A stretch of 64,000 nt of DNA from Bog-473 sp963755495 (lineage in GTDB: Bacteria; Actinomycetota; Acidimicrobiia; Acidimicrobiales; RAAP-2): the NCBI GenBank assembly GCA_963755495.1, contig CAVWJS010000006.1, forward strand, positions 496,001 to 560,000, given 5' to 3'. Position 1 is the first letter of the stretch; every line of letters begins with the position of its first letter. A model generated the notes under the pieces. That model saw only the letters and a program-made list of their open reading frames with translations, was not told the origin of the DNA and did no database searches. This document shows, piece after piece, positions 16,768 to 24,967 of the stretch. A program made the translations under genes and the position numbers.

Positions 16768-16849
16768 GATGTCCAAATGACGCACATGTCCAAATGACGC
16801 AGAAGTCCAAATACGCAGAAGTTCAAATAGGCAGAATTCAAACAACGCA
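16768..16849. repeat. Five imperfect 16-17 bp tandem repeats
   Basis: Units begin at 16768, 16785, 16802, 16818 and 16834. The first two are GATGTCCAAATGACGCA and CATGTCCAAATGACGCA; the later three drift step by step to GAATTCAAACAACGCA. The array ends about 20 bases before the small gene at 16871, so it could be a promoter or operator array. There are no spacers, so it is not a CRISPR. The stretch before it (16646-16767) shows no convincing gene. Confidence 0.75.
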
Positions 16850-16870
16850 CTGATGGGGGCAAAAGAAAAG

Positions 16871-17179
16871 ATGGACCTCAAACCTGGGACTCGATGGGCC
16901 AGCCAAGTCTGTGACACCGAGGTGATCGTGGTGCGGGCGCCGACGCAAGGGGTGACCCTCGAGTGTGGCGGACACCCCGTGGTCCCGGTCGGCACCGACG
17001 CCGCGTCCGACCTGACGCTCGACCCGTCCTTCGCGGAGGGTTCGCCCATCGGCAAGCGTTACGCCGACGCTGATTCGGGCATCGAGCTGCTGGTCACCAA
17101 GGCCGGAACGGGCACCTTGGCCCTGGACGGGGTGGCGATCCCCCTCAAAGAAGCCAAGCCGCTGCCTTCCTCGGACTGA
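16871..17179 (+). CDS. Conserved-looking small protein of unknown function
   Basis: A 102-residue soluble protein, MDLKPGTRW... to ...PLPSSD. It is rich in beta-strand-like segments, with short runs such as CDTEVIVVRAP and ELLVTKAG, and has one Cys near residue 14 and one near 32. The ATG at 16871 has a purine-rich GGGGGCAAAAGAAAAG upstream; an ATG at 16853 is possible. It lies 10 bases before the acyl-CoA ligase gene, so the two are probably one transcript. I do not recognise the family. Confidence 0.7.
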   Translation: MDLKPGTRWASQVCDTEVIVVRAPTQGVTLECGGHPVVPVGTDAASDLTLDPSFAEGSPIGKRYADADSGIELLVTKAGTGTLALDGVAIPLKEAKPLPSSD

Positions 17180-17189
17180 ACCCGCCGCC

Positions 17190-18698
17190 ATGCACCTGAG
17201 CTCATTGCTGGAGATCGTGGCCGGCGCGCTGCCCGACCGGGTGGCGGTGGCGGCTCCCAACGAAGGTGACCTGACCTACGAGAGGCTCTTCGAAAAAGCC
17301 CAGGCCGTATCCCGCCACCTTCAGAACATCGGAGCCGAGCGACTGATTGCGGTCGATGTGAACTCCGAGGCCGTCCCGATCGGCCTTTTCTCCGCCGCCT
17401 TGGCCGGCATCCCCTACGTGCCGGTCAACTACCGGCTGGCCGATGCGCAGCTGACCGCCATCATGGAACGGGCCGCCCCCGGATTGGCCGTGGTTGAGTC
17501 TTCTGTCCCGAGCCGCCTTAACGCGGACATCTCCGGGCTCAGCTTGGTGAGCCGCACCGAATTCGTGGCTTTCGATGGCCCCGAGCCGACCACGCCTCCG
17601 AGCACGGACACCGAGGACCCCGCGGTTTTGCTGTTCACCAGCGGGACGACGGGAGAGCCCAAGGCCGCCGTGCTCCGCCACCGCCACCTGACCAGCTACG
17701 TGCTCGAGACGGTGGAATTCATGGGAGCCGAGCCCGAGGACGCGGCGTTGGTCAGCGTCCCGCCGTACCACATCGCGGGAATCGCGGCCGTGCTGACCTC
17801 GGTCTGGTCCGGCCGTCGCCTGGTCTACCTGCCCCAGTTCACAGCCGAGAGCTGGGTGGACGCCGCGGCCGAAGAAGCGGTGACCCACGCCATGGTCGTG
17901 CCCACCATGCTCGGGCGCATCCTCGAGGTACTGGCTGAGCGGGGCGAGAAGCTGCCGGCCCTCCGTCATCTCTCCTACGGCGGTGGGCGCATGCCCATGG
18001 CCCTGGTGGAGCGGGCCCTCGAGCATCTGCCCCATACCGGCCTGGTCAACGCCTACGGGCTCACCGAGACCAGCTCGACCATTGCCGTGCTCGGCCCCGA
18101 TGACCACAAAGAGGCCGCCGCATCGAGCGACCCGGAAGTGCGGGCCCGCCTGGGCTCGGTCGGCCGCCCCCTCCCGAACCTCGAAGTCGAGATCAGGGAC
18201 TATGAGGGCGCACCCGTCCCCGCCGGGACCCATGGGGAGATCTGGGTGCGGGGCGACCAAGTCTCGGGCGAATACCTCGGCCGAGGAGCTTCGCTCTCAC
18301 CCGAGGGCTGGCTGGCCACCAACGATGGGGGCTGGCTGGACGCCGATGGATTTCTCTTTGTCGAAGGCCGCCTGGACGACGTGATCGTTCGAGGTGGGGA
18401 AAACCTCTCGCCGGGGGAGATCGAAGACGTGTTGCTGGCCCACGCGTCCGTGGCCGATTGCGCCGTGATCGGAGTGCCCGATGAAGAATGGGGCGAAGCG
18501 GTGGCGGCGGTGGTCGTGCTCCACGAGGGCTACGAGGCCGACCCCGACGCTCTGCGGGCGTGGGTGGCCGAGCGACTCCGCTCCACCCGGGCGCCTGGGC
18601 TCATCGAGTTCCGCACCGAGCTGCCGTACAACGAGACCGGCAAGCTGCTCCGTCGGGTGCTCAAGGCCGAGCTGAGCCCGGAGCCCACAGCTCCCTAA
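17190..18698 (+). CDS. AMP-dependent acyl-CoA synthetase/ligase
   Basis: A 502-aa adenylate-forming enzyme that activates a carboxylic acid with ATP and joins it to CoA. It shows the phosphate-binding LLFTSGTTGEPKAAVLRH, the YGLTETSST motif, the GWLATNDGGWLDADGFLFV aspartate region, the hinge GRLDDVIVRGGENLSP and the catalytic lysine of YNETGKLLRRVLK. Size and motifs fit fatty or aromatic acyl-CoA ligases; the substrate cannot be told from sequence. It follows the small unknown gene closely and ends just before the convergent excisionase-like gene. Confidence 0.93.
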   Translation: MHLSSLLEIVAGALPDRVAVAAPNEGDLTYERLFEKAQAVSRHLQNIGAERLIAVDVNSEAVPIGLFSAALAGIPYVPVNYRLADAQLTAIMERAAPGLAVVESSVPSRLNADISGLSLVSRTEFVAFDGPEPTTPPSTDTEDPAVLLFTSGTTGEPKAAVLRHRHLTSYVLETVEFMGAEPEDAALVSVPPYHIAGIAAVLTSVWSGRRLVYLPQFTAESWVDAAAEEAVTHAMVVPTMLGRILEVLAERGEKLPALRHLSYGGGRMPMALVERALEHLPHTGLVNAYGLTETSSTIAVLGPDDHKEAAASSDPEVRARLGSVGRPLPNLEVEIRDYEGAPVPAGTHGEIWVRGDQVSGEYLGRGASLSPEGWLATNDGGWLDADGFLFVEGRLDDVIVRGGENLSPGEIEDVLLAHASVADCAVIGVPDEEWGEAVAAVVVLHEGYEADPDALRAWVAERLRSTRAPGLIEFRTELPYNETGKLLRRVLKAELSPEPTAP

Positions 18699-18708
18699 GC
18701 AGCCGGGT

Positions 18709-18876
18709 TCAGGAAGCCGTAGCTCGGTATTCCTCGAGAGCATCATCGGGGATGTGAGCGATCCCGTCGACCAGCTCGTAGCGGATCCTCCGACCATGAA
18801 CGAGGCGCAGAAGTTCCTTGGTGGGAATATCGAGACGACGTGCCGCTTCTGAAACCCTGAGAAGCTCAGGAGACAT
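18709..18876 (-). CDS. Excisionase-like small DNA-binding protein
   Basis: A 55-aa protein, MSPELLRVSEAARRLDIPT and onward, with the MerR/excisionase-type winged helix pattern: SEAARRL-D-I-P-T-K-E-L-L-R-L-V-H, R-R-I-R-Y then a short strand, IPDDALEEY. Such proteins act as excision factors, toxin-antitoxin regulators or plasmid factors. AGGAGG sits 5 bases before the ATG at 18876 and decides the start over the longer frame from 18900. The start overlaps the end of a broken small frame upstream, as in a two-gene operon. No intact integrase lies nearby. Confidence 0.7.
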   Translation of the reverse strand: MSPELLRVSEAARRLDIPTKELLRLVHGRRIRYELVDGIAHIPDDALEEYRATAS

Positions 18877-19068
18877 CTGGACCTCCTTCGTCAATCCCAA
18901 GTTTACGGCTCAAGTGCTGGATCTGATGCTCGACCTGGGAAAGCACGGAAAGGTGGCCGGTGTTGACAAGGACGTCCCGACTGTCCGGTCGAGCGATGCC
19001 AGCAGATCAAGAACCTCCTCCAGCTCAAATTCCACTCTGGCCGGCGGCTCCGGAGTTGACACATGCAC
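18866..19068 (-). pseudogene. Frameshifted small gene upstream of the excisionase-like gene
   Basis: One minus frame reads from GTG codons at 19068/19062 through TPEPPARVEFELEEVLDLLA to about 19000. A second frame continues with DVLVNTGHLSVLSQVEHQ and IQHLSRKLGID and stops at 18866-18868, inside the excisionase start. Both halves look like helical protein and together would give about 65-70 residues if one base were restored near 18985. The shift is opposite in sign to those in treS. No family is recognised. Confidence 0.35.
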
Positions 19069-19152
19069 AGCAATGAATGGTCGCCGAAAGTGATTTGGTG
19101 ACTAGCTCGAAGTGCCGCGACGGCACATTCTTTGCTGCGGGACAAAGTGATC

Positions 19153-19470
19153 ATGGACGCCATGCCGTCTCACGGGGAGCTGGGTCGGATCCGGGCTGAG
19201 GTCACGGAGCTGGTGAAAGGCCGGTTCGTCCAAATAGGGCCTCGAGGCGGCATTCTCGTTATCCGCTTGCGGGCAGACCAGGCCGAACTGGCTCGACAAG
19301 TCGAACCTCCTCGAACCCGGCCGGGACCGGCCCGGAAGCCCAGCACCGAATCGGCGAAGTGGGGCACGTCCAATACCAATGAGGCGAGATACATATTGGC
19401 ATGGCGCGTCGGAGGGGCAATCACGCGAGCACCGGCCCGCGCATACGGAACCACACGCCACCATGGGTAG
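19153..19470 (+). CDS. Possible hypothetical protein
   Basis: A 105-residue frame beginning MDAMPSHGELGRIRAE. The first 60 residues look like a small alpha/beta protein (FVQIGPRGGILVIRL), while the last part is Arg/Pro/Thr-rich. There is no clear ribosome site, and the opposite strand is also open for 164 codons, so coding is uncertain. Flanking DNA (19069-19152 and 19471-19640) shows nothing definite. Confidence 0.3.
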   Translation: MDAMPSHGELGRIRAEVTELVKGRFVQIGPRGGILVIRLRADQAELARQVEPPRTRPGPARKPSTESAKWGTSNTNEARYILAWRVGGAITRAPARAYGTTRHHG

Positions 19471-19630
19471 CCGAACGGATCGCTTCTGGACTAGAGCCGA
19501 AGCCGTCCAACCAACGGTGCAGAGCGCTTCGATGCGGCCCCTCCAATCGCCATTACGGAGGGCGTAGCCCTCTCCGTCACGCCGTTGCTCCCCCAAGGTC
19601 GCCTCGGATGTTTGAGCGAGTCATCCCTAA

Positions 19631-19677
19631 CCTGGTTTAGCTTAGTACTTGACAATACATAGTACCTGGCTTAGTGT
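19631..19677 (+). promoter_or_regulatory. Promoter of the PadR-type gene with direct repeats
   Basis: TTGACA at 19649-19654 and TAGTGT at 19672-19677 are 17 bases apart. The start codon at 19684 is only 7 bases past the -10, so the mRNA may be leaderless. CCTGGTTTAG (19631) and CCTGGCTTAG (19665) form a direct repeat, and TAGTAC occurs at 19643 and 19660, which suggests an operator, perhaps for the PadR protein itself. Confidence 0.55.
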
Positions 19678-19683
19678 GAACAC

Positions 19684-20049
19684 ATGCCCCCGACTCACGA
19701 TCCTCAGCTCCTCAAAGGCGTCCTGTCGCTGTTGTTGCTGCGCCTGCTCGCCGACCGCGAGTCCTACGGGTACGAGGTCGTTCAGAGCCTGCATCAACTC
19801 GGATTATCCGATATCTCCGACGGCACGGTCTATCCCGCCCTCGCAAGGCTCGAACGCGAGTCCCGAGTCAGCGCCCGTCTGGTTTCGTCGCGTTCGGGTC
19901 CGGCCCGGAAGTACTACCGACCCACCAAGGCCGGTTATGCGGCACTCACCGAGGGCGTGTCCTCCTGGCTCTCGCTTGCCGACGTGGTCACCCCGGTGTT
20001 GTCACGCCCTTACCCGCCCCAACCAGTTCAACCTACAAAGGAAGTGTGA
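19684..20049 (+). CDS. PadR-family transcriptional regulator
   Basis: A 121-aa winged-helix protein with the PadR pattern: LLKGVLSLLLLRLLADRESY, GYEVVQSLHQLGLSD, then GTVYPALARLERES and ARKYYRPTKAGYAAL. PadR proteins usually repress a neighbouring membrane or efflux gene and respond to a small ligand. The next gene, two bases downstream, encodes a membrane protein, the common arrangement. Autoregulation through the repeats upstream is likely but inferred. Confidence 0.9.
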   Translation: MPPTHDPQLLKGVLSLLLLRLLADRESYGYEVVQSLHQLGLSDISDGTVYPALARLERESRVSARLVSSRSGPARKYYRPTKAGYAALTEGVSSWLSLADVVTPVLSRPYPPQPVQPTKEV

Positions 20050-20050
20050 A

Positions 20051-20605
20051 ATGAGTGGAACCCTGATCTGGACAGACCGGCTCCGTATCGAGCGGGCTGT
20101 GTGGACTCTCAACAGCTACTTGCAGACTCTGCCATTGCGTTCCCAGGCCGCGAAGCGCCGCGAGCTGCGAGTCAACCTGCGGGCGGCCTCCGCCGACGTC
20201 GGCACCAAGGAAGCCTTGCGTCGGTTGGGCAACGTCCGCACGATGGCCGCCGATTACATCATTGCTGAGTACGGCGGACCGGGACCTTCCTGGTGGGCAG
20301 CAATCTGCGTCTTCCCGGCGTTCGCGCTCATGTTCTGGTTGTCAAATGCCCGAATCGACGCCTTCAAGGGGGGCGTAATCGCGGCCAATCCGCACGCCAC
20401 TGGACTGTTCCACTGGCACGGTGTCGCCTATGTCTTCACCGATGCGACGTTCACATTCGTCAACGGGAAGGCCACCGAGGTGGGCGGCACTTTGCTTCCG
20501 CTCGTCTACGTGTGCATCTTTGGGCTGGCGATTCTTGTCGGACGGCTCTGGCGTGTGCTCCCGGCATCGCGCCGCCAGTTCGCGATTGACTCGGACGGCA
20601 AGTAG
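20051..20605 (+). CDS. Membrane protein partner of the PadR regulator
   Basis: A 184-aa protein with a cytoplasmic N-terminal helical part (residues 1-75, LRIERAVWTLNSYLQTLP, then repeated Arg/Leu heptads) resembling the short HAAS/permease-associated segments found beside PadR genes. Two hydrophobic segments follow, near residues 78-95 and 145-165, with an exposed stretch between them. The ATG at 20051 lies within GTGTGAAATG, just after the PadR stop. The function is unknown; regulation by the PadR protein is inferred from position. Confidence 0.75.
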   Translation: MSGTLIWTDRLRIERAVWTLNSYLQTLPLRSQAAKRRELRVNLRAASADVGTKEALRRLGNVRTMAADYIIAEYGGPGPSWWAAICVFPAFALMFWLSNARIDAFKGGVIAANPHATGLFHWHGVAYVFTDATFTFVNGKATEVGGTLLPLVYVCIFGLAILVGRLWRVLPASRRQFAIDSDGK

Positions 20606-20722
20606 CAACCCTGACAACCGGACAGTGGACAATTCAGCTGCGATCAAGATCGCGGTCGACCCACCTAACATCGGCAGACTTTCCACACGCCCAAAAGTGC
20701 CGGCAGATATCGTTTTTCTGAA

Positions 20723-20748
20723 GGGTCTGATTAACGACTTGCGGACAA
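20723..20748. repeat. 26-bp direct repeat, left copy
   Basis: Begins GGGTCTGATTAACG and ends GCGGACAA; identical over 26 bases to 24942-24967. Here the repeat's CGACTTG pairs with CAAGTCG around a CGGA loop to make a 7-bp hairpin, which the other copy has lost. The stretch 20606-20829 holds no gene that I can support. Confidence 0.85.
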
Positions 20749-20829
20749 GTCGACGGTCTTGAAACCCGTCCCCGAGCCTCGTCCCGGCGTTGAGAGGCAG
20801 GGCGGATGCGATGGATAGAAGTTTTGGCC

Positions 20830-21849
20830 TCAGCCCGCGCTGCCGGTCTGTCCTGGTACCACCGGATGGATTTGTAGCGGGCTGCAGCCAGGCAGTCCGG
20901 TTGTCACCCGGACGGAAGTAGTGAGATTGGGCGGTGTGACAAGGAGAGCGGGATAGCTCGGGCATGAGGTGGCCGGGGCAACGGGAACATCCGTTCCCTC
21001 GACCTGCGCTGACGCCGATTGCCCTGGCGCCAGCGCGACAGTGGGCGGAGTGGTTGCACCGTTTTGGAGGCCGCCTAGATAACCGTTCAGCGTCCGTTCG
21101 GCCTGGACGACCTGATTACCCTGCTCATCAAGTGCAGCCACGCCGGGATAACCCGACAAGGTGCATGTCGATTTACTGTCATTGGTGAACAAGATGACCT
21201 GGCCTTCGTGCCCTAGACCGGCGCCACCGCCCGCGCCGGATACCGAAATCGCACCATCCCGACACGGTGGGACTGCACTGACCGCCGGTTCCGTCGTCGT
21301 GCTCGAAGACGTCGTTACGCAGAGCGACGGGCTCCAAGGCCTCCACTTGCCGAGTGTGCCGCCTGGCCGAGATGGATAGCGAACTTCCAAGCGCTCATAG
21401 GCAAGCGGACCGCGGGGTGTGCAATGGCCAAGATCGAACGCACGCAAGTCAACCGAGACGGAGCCAGGGTAGTAGCCGCCATTCGGCTTGAAGATGAACC
21501 CCCTCCCCATCCCGGTGGCAGCGCGGCTTCCCCAGTGTTTCCACGTAATCGTCACAACGCTACCGGAGGGGTCTCCTCCGTTGAAGAATGCATTCGGCCT
21601 ATAAGTGCCCCACCCAGTCGCGCTAGGGATGCCAAACCCTTCTTGGCCAAGGACGGGGGTACGTGCCTTCGTTGCGGAGGCGTAGGCAGCCGGACCGTTA
21701 ACACCCCATGTCACCAAGGAAACCAAGATCGCGAGTACCGCGATGGGGGTTGAGGATAAGGACAACAGCCGAAGGTGCTTGATGCGACGCACCAGGCCAG
21801 TATCTCGCGCGAAACGGTCCGTTCGATACCATCCCATACCAAGCACCAC
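20830..21849 (-). CDS. Exported protein with DUF4232-like C-terminal domain
   Basis: A 339-aa protein with an N-terminal hydrophobic helix (about residues 31-55) after a basic stretch, so exported or anchored. Residues about 195-335 resemble DUF4232: CRDGAISVSGAGGGAG, ILFTNDSKSTCTLSGYPG, VALAPGQSASAQVE and paired Cys. The middle part (NAFFNGGDPSGSVVTITWKH) may be a separate small beta domain. A Ser/Thr-rich linker joins them. Function unknown; DUF4232 proteins are common surface proteins in actinobacteria. Confidence 0.8.
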   Translation of the reverse strand: MVLGMGWYRTDRFARDTGLVRRIKHLRLLSLSSTPIAVLAILVSLVTWGVNGPAAYASATKARTPVLGQEGFGIPSATGWGTYRPNAFFNGGDPSGSVVTITWKHWGSRAATGMGRGFIFKPNGGYYPGSVSVDLRAFDLGHCTPRGPLAYERLEVRYPSRPGGTLGKWRPWSPSLCVTTSSSTTTEPAVSAVPPCRDGAISVSGAGGGAGLGHEGQVILFTNDSKSTCTLSGYPGVAALDEQGNQVVQAERTLNGYLGGLQNGATTPPTVALAPGQSASAQVEGTDVPVAPATSCPSYPALLVTPPNLTTSVRVTTGLPGCSPLQIHPVVPGQTGSAG

Positions 21850-22117
21850 GGACCGACGAGGGAAGGGAAGTCTCGCGATCTAGGATCGTCCCCTTAGACC
21901 ACATAGCCCTCGCGTAGTTGCCTCTGACTTATTTCCAAATGGTGGCTTCGTTCTGGCGTTCGGGGACAGGCCCAGGTCTCCGAACTTGGATGGACGATTT
22001 CGACTTCGGTAGACGATGCTGACGAGCTACACGACCGCTCCGAAGACTGCCTAGCCCGAAGAGTGCGTCGGCACCCAGTGCTGCGCTGAGAGCCAAACTA
22101 CGAATCCCGGTAGTGGG

Positions 22118-22615
22118 TCAGTTTGATCGAGCCGCGTGCCGGACCATCGTCCAGGTCGATCCCCGCTTTCCGACATAGACGAAACCGACCGACTCGTAGA
22201 GGCCTCGCGCTGGGTTGCCGTTGTTGACGCTGAGACTGATGGCTGGGTATCCCTGGGCAACGCTGGCCTCGATGAGATCCACGAGGAGCCGCCGTCCGAT
22301 CCCCTCGTGCCGACGGGATGCGATGACCGCGATGGACAGCTCCGGGATCTCCTCAGCGACGAAGCCATGGCCGTGGGTCACCTCGGTGTAGATCCGATAC
22401 CAAGCCGCGCCAATCGGTCCATCTTGTTCGGCAATCAGTCCATAGTCACCCTGCATCGGCCATCCGACGAGGTACATCGCGTAGCGTGGATCGGCGAGCA
22501 CTTGGTCACCGCTCGGTGTCGGTTTGTCGGGACGCCAGACTGCGGCCTCGCCAAGCATCGTGGCGAGAAAGTCGAAGTCCTCAGGCCCGGCCGGGCGACA
22601 CCGAACGTCTCCCAC
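22118..22615 (-). CDS. GNAT-family N-acetyltransferase
   Basis: A 165-aa protein with the acetyl-CoA-binding pattern SIAVIASRRHEGIGRRLL (R/Q-x-x-G-x-G/A form) and the C-terminal LSVNNGNPARGLYESVGF strand-helix seen in GNAT enzymes. The acetylated substrate cannot be told. It stands alone; 21850-22117 and 22616-22798 on either side show no supported gene. Confidence 0.87.
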   Translation of the reverse strand: MGDVRCRPAGPEDFDFLATMLGEAAVWRPDKPTPSGDQVLADPRYAMYLVGWPMQGDYGLIAEQDGPIGAAWYRIYTEVTHGHGFVAEEIPELSIAVIASRRHEGIGRRLLVDLIEASVAQGYPAISLSVNNGNPARGLYESVGFVYVGKRGSTWTMVRHAARSN

Positions 22616-22798
22616 CTCTCTCAGTCAAGCAGACCAGCGATCTCCTGTACCACCCAAAGGTGGTCGGCCTTGCGAGTGGCCCTGATCTTCGTTGCCAGAC
22701 TGCCCCAGTGGTGCCGAACAGCCCGACCTCCGCCAAGGAAATTCATCTAGTGAGGAATGTTGCCGACATCGATACTGCTGACTGTGGCCCAGGGTAGA

Positions 22799-23419
22799 TC
22801 AAATGTCCCGTGTATCTGGCTTCTGGGGCTTGCCATGCTCCCTTCTTTTCAGTAAATGCCGTCTGACGTGAAAGTAAGTCGGCCGCCAGTGAGTTCTTGT
22901 CGTCCGACGCTCCATGTAACCGATCGAGAAATGTCTCGAAACGTGACCATGTCTTGAAACTGATCCTCGTAGAACCCGACCCGACCAGGCAAACGGCGCA
23001 TCGATTTCGCTCATTTCCGGGATTGTACGACGTAGCTTTCCGTCGTCCACACCCCGGTCCGGCGTAGGGGGCACCCGTCGGAAATGGATGAGCAGACAGG
23101 CACTCTGACCCCGGCTGAGGTCAAGAATCGCGATCAGCTTCTTTGATGCGACCGAACGGAATGCTTCTTCACACACGATTGCGATCTCTTCCGAGTCAAT
23201 CTCGCCATCGAGTCGAACGCCAATCCAGCCGCGCCCTCCGACATACGGTGGACGGAAGAAGCGATCGGGCTCGGTCGTGACGAGTTCATCCTGAACAACC
23301 GGCGGAGCCGCGCACCACATGTGGGCGAATCGTTGATCGTGGTGACCATCGAGCCACAGCATCAAGAACTGCCTACCTGCGAAGAACGCTGGCGCGCCGT
23401 GGCTCGGCTTCTCCGTCAC
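22799..23419 (-). CDS. MmcQ/YjbR-family protein with unusual C-terminal extension
   Basis: Residues 1-95 match the MmcQ/YjbR fold: EKPSHGAPAFFAGRQFLMLW, DRFFRPPYVGGRGWIGVRLD and VASKKL. Family members are about 115-120 aa. Here the family N-terminus lies upstream of the GTG at 23419: in-frame codons for EARIRAICIALPGVTEKPSH begin at a CTG at 23461, so a non-standard start or a lost start is likely. After VASKKL the frame runs on for about 110 residues that resemble no domain, so the normal stop may have been lost. The function of the family is uncertain (DNA-binding-like fold). Confidence 0.7.
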   Translation of the reverse strand: MTEKPSHGAPAFFAGRQFLMLWLDGHHDQRFAHMWCAAPPVVQDELVTTEPDRFFRPPYVGGRGWIGVRLDGEIDSEEIAIVCEEAFRSVASKKLIAILDLSRGQSACLLIHFRRVPPTPDRGVDDGKLRRTIPEMSEIDAPFAWSGRVLRGSVSRHGHVSRHFSIGYMERRTTRTHWRPTYFHVRRHLLKRREHGKPQKPDTRDI

Positions 23420-23584
23420 GCCGGGCAGAGCAATGCAGATCGCTCGAATTCGTGCTTCCAGATCGTGGCTAGGGACATCGATCGGACACTACCGTCCGCA
23501 GGAATCAACGACGGGGTCGCCGTCATTGGACGCGCCATCCTCCCGGCGGTCGGGGCGGGTTCTTGTCTCGCCGTGTCTGCGAAG

Positions 23585-23947
23585 ATGACTGACATGTCGA
23601 AGATTGAAGTCGATTCCTACTTGGCCGCCCTGGAGGAGCCCAAGCGCAGCACGCTCGATGCTCTCCGACGGACCATCCTTGAGGTCATCCCATCGGCGGA
23701 ACAAGGGATGTCATACGGCGTTCCGGCATTCAGGTTGGAAGGCAAAGTCGTCGCGGGGTTCGCAGCCTTCAAGAACCACCTCAGCTATCTGCCGCACAGC
23801 GGGTCGGTCTTTCCGGAACTGGAAGCGGATCTCGCCGATTACAAGACATCTAAGGGTGCTCTCCAGTTCCCGATTGATCGGTCATTGCCCAAAGCACTCG
23901 TCAAGAAGCTCATCGAGGTCAGGAGTGAGCAGGTGCTCCGCCACTGA
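23585..23947 (+). CDS. DUF1801/YdhG-like small protein
   Basis: A 120-aa protein (or 117 from the ATG at 23594) with the DUF1801 pattern: IEVDSYLAALEEPKRSTLDA, LRRTILEVIPSAEQGMSYGVPAF, GFAAFKNHLSYLPHSG and ALQFPIDRSLPKALVKKL. Relatives are called iron chaperone-like or stress proteins, with little direct evidence. It is divergent from the YjbR-like gene. No operon partner is seen. Confidence 0.85.
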   Translation: MTDMSKIEVDSYLAALEEPKRSTLDALRRTILEVIPSAEQGMSYGVPAFRLEGKVVAGFAAFKNHLSYLPHSGSVFPELEADLADYKTSKGALQFPIDRSLPKALVKKLIEVRSEQVLRH

Positions 23948-24023
23948 AGGTGCACCTCGTCCCGGCGAAGTGGGGCAGGGCGCTAGCCTCATATTGGACT
24001 GGGTCGGACCCGACGAGCACGGG

Positions 24024-24704
24024 TCACCCAGTCCGACTTCGCTTCCCCTTGGTCTCGCAAGCCGCCAGCATCCGACCAGCCGCATAGGAGATGTGTGGCT
24101 CCTGCCGGTCCGCCAGAGCACGAAGTCGGTTCCGAAACTCCGGGTTGTCTACGTGCCGAGCCAGTCTGCATGCGTCGCGAAACTCTTGACGCGGGCCGCG
24201 GGTGGTTATTCGTAGAAGCACATGCTGCAAGCGCTCCTTGTGGGAGGCAGAAAGGGATGCGCCACAAAGTCGGCACATAATCTTCTGCTTTAGGTAGCCG
24301 GTCCAGCGAGCAAACGGGTCGTCCTCCAGCCAGGCAATCGCATCCTCGATGGATGATGCGTTTCCATCTGCGATTCCCTCCAGAAGCGGATTCACTGATG
24401 TGATTCCATACAGAAAGTCTGAGAACAGTGGAGGCATCACTTCTCGTGACATGGCGTAGTAGGCCTCTTGGGCTGCTTCCACCTGCGCCAACTCCTTAGG
24501 GTGACTTGGATTCCCTCCAACTGGCCAGTATCCACCCGCATTTCGCCAAGCCCGGACTTTCTCGACATGGATCGAGCGGGCGAGGGCAAACTCTCGGTCA
24601 CGGGCTACCCAGCCTGACGGCTCCGGTGGAAGTTCCGACTGGCTCATGGTGGCTGTCACCATATTCCCACGGGTTTCAGTGCGTCGTCTTGAAGTAGCCC
24701 CCAT
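24024..24704 (-). CDS. Hypothetical protein with C-terminal helical repeats
   Basis: A 226-aa soluble protein that I do not recognise. The centre has CRLCGASLSASHKE, a possible metal-binding CxxC with a nearby His. The C-terminal 60 residues (FRDACRLARHVDNPEFRN and onward) look like two HEAT-type helical hairpins. The true start may be the later ATG of MVTATMSQSEL. Base composition looks less GC-rich than the metabolic operons, in keeping with an accessory region. Confidence 0.6.
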   Translation of the reverse strand: MGATSRRRTETRGNMVTATMSQSELPPEPSGWVARDREFALARSIHVEKVRAWRNAGGYWPVGGNPSHPKELAQVEAAQEAYYAMSREVMPPLFSDFLYGITSVNPLLEGIADGNASSIEDAIAWLEDDPFARWTGYLKQKIMCRLCGASLSASHKERLQHVLLRITTRGPRQEFRDACRLARHVDNPEFRNRLRALADRQEPHISYAAGRMLAACETKGKRSRTG

Positions 24705-24721
24705 GGTGCCTGCTTGAGACT

Positions 24722-24740
24722 GGTGGCAGGTGCTGCCACC
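24722..24740. terminator. 7-bp hairpin
   Basis: GGTGGCA and TGCCACC pair perfectly around GGTGC, just upstream of the minus-strand gene at 24704. No T-run follows. The interval 24705-25063 has no supported gene; besides this hairpin it holds the right copy of the 26-bp repeat. Confidence 0.35.
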
Positions 24741-24941
24741 CAGGGACGACTCTTAGCCTGCGTGACCGGCCTTCCACCCTGCGCGGCCGGCTCTTTGGCG
24801 AAGTCACTCCCGGACCCATCAAAGCCTACGCGGCTGCGTCCCCTGATTGCGGCTCGTCTCGTCGCGCCTTGAAGAACCCGAAATTGGGGACTTGACTCAA
24901 AGAGGATTCGTACCGGGGCACCCGCACGGCAACCAACGAAG

Positions 24942-24967
24942 GGGTCTGATTAACGACTTGCGGACAA
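24942..24967. repeat. 26-bp direct repeat, right copy
   Basis: Identical to 20723-20748. The two copies bracket 4.2 kb holding the DUF4232, GNAT, YjbR, DUF1801 and helical-repeat genes. No integrase lies inside. Confidence 0.85.

Noticed and set aside
19102..19596. 164-codon minus-strand frame opposite the possible gene at 19153
   Set aside because: Cys/Arg/Pro-rich with no domain pattern or ribosome site; likely a chance open frame.
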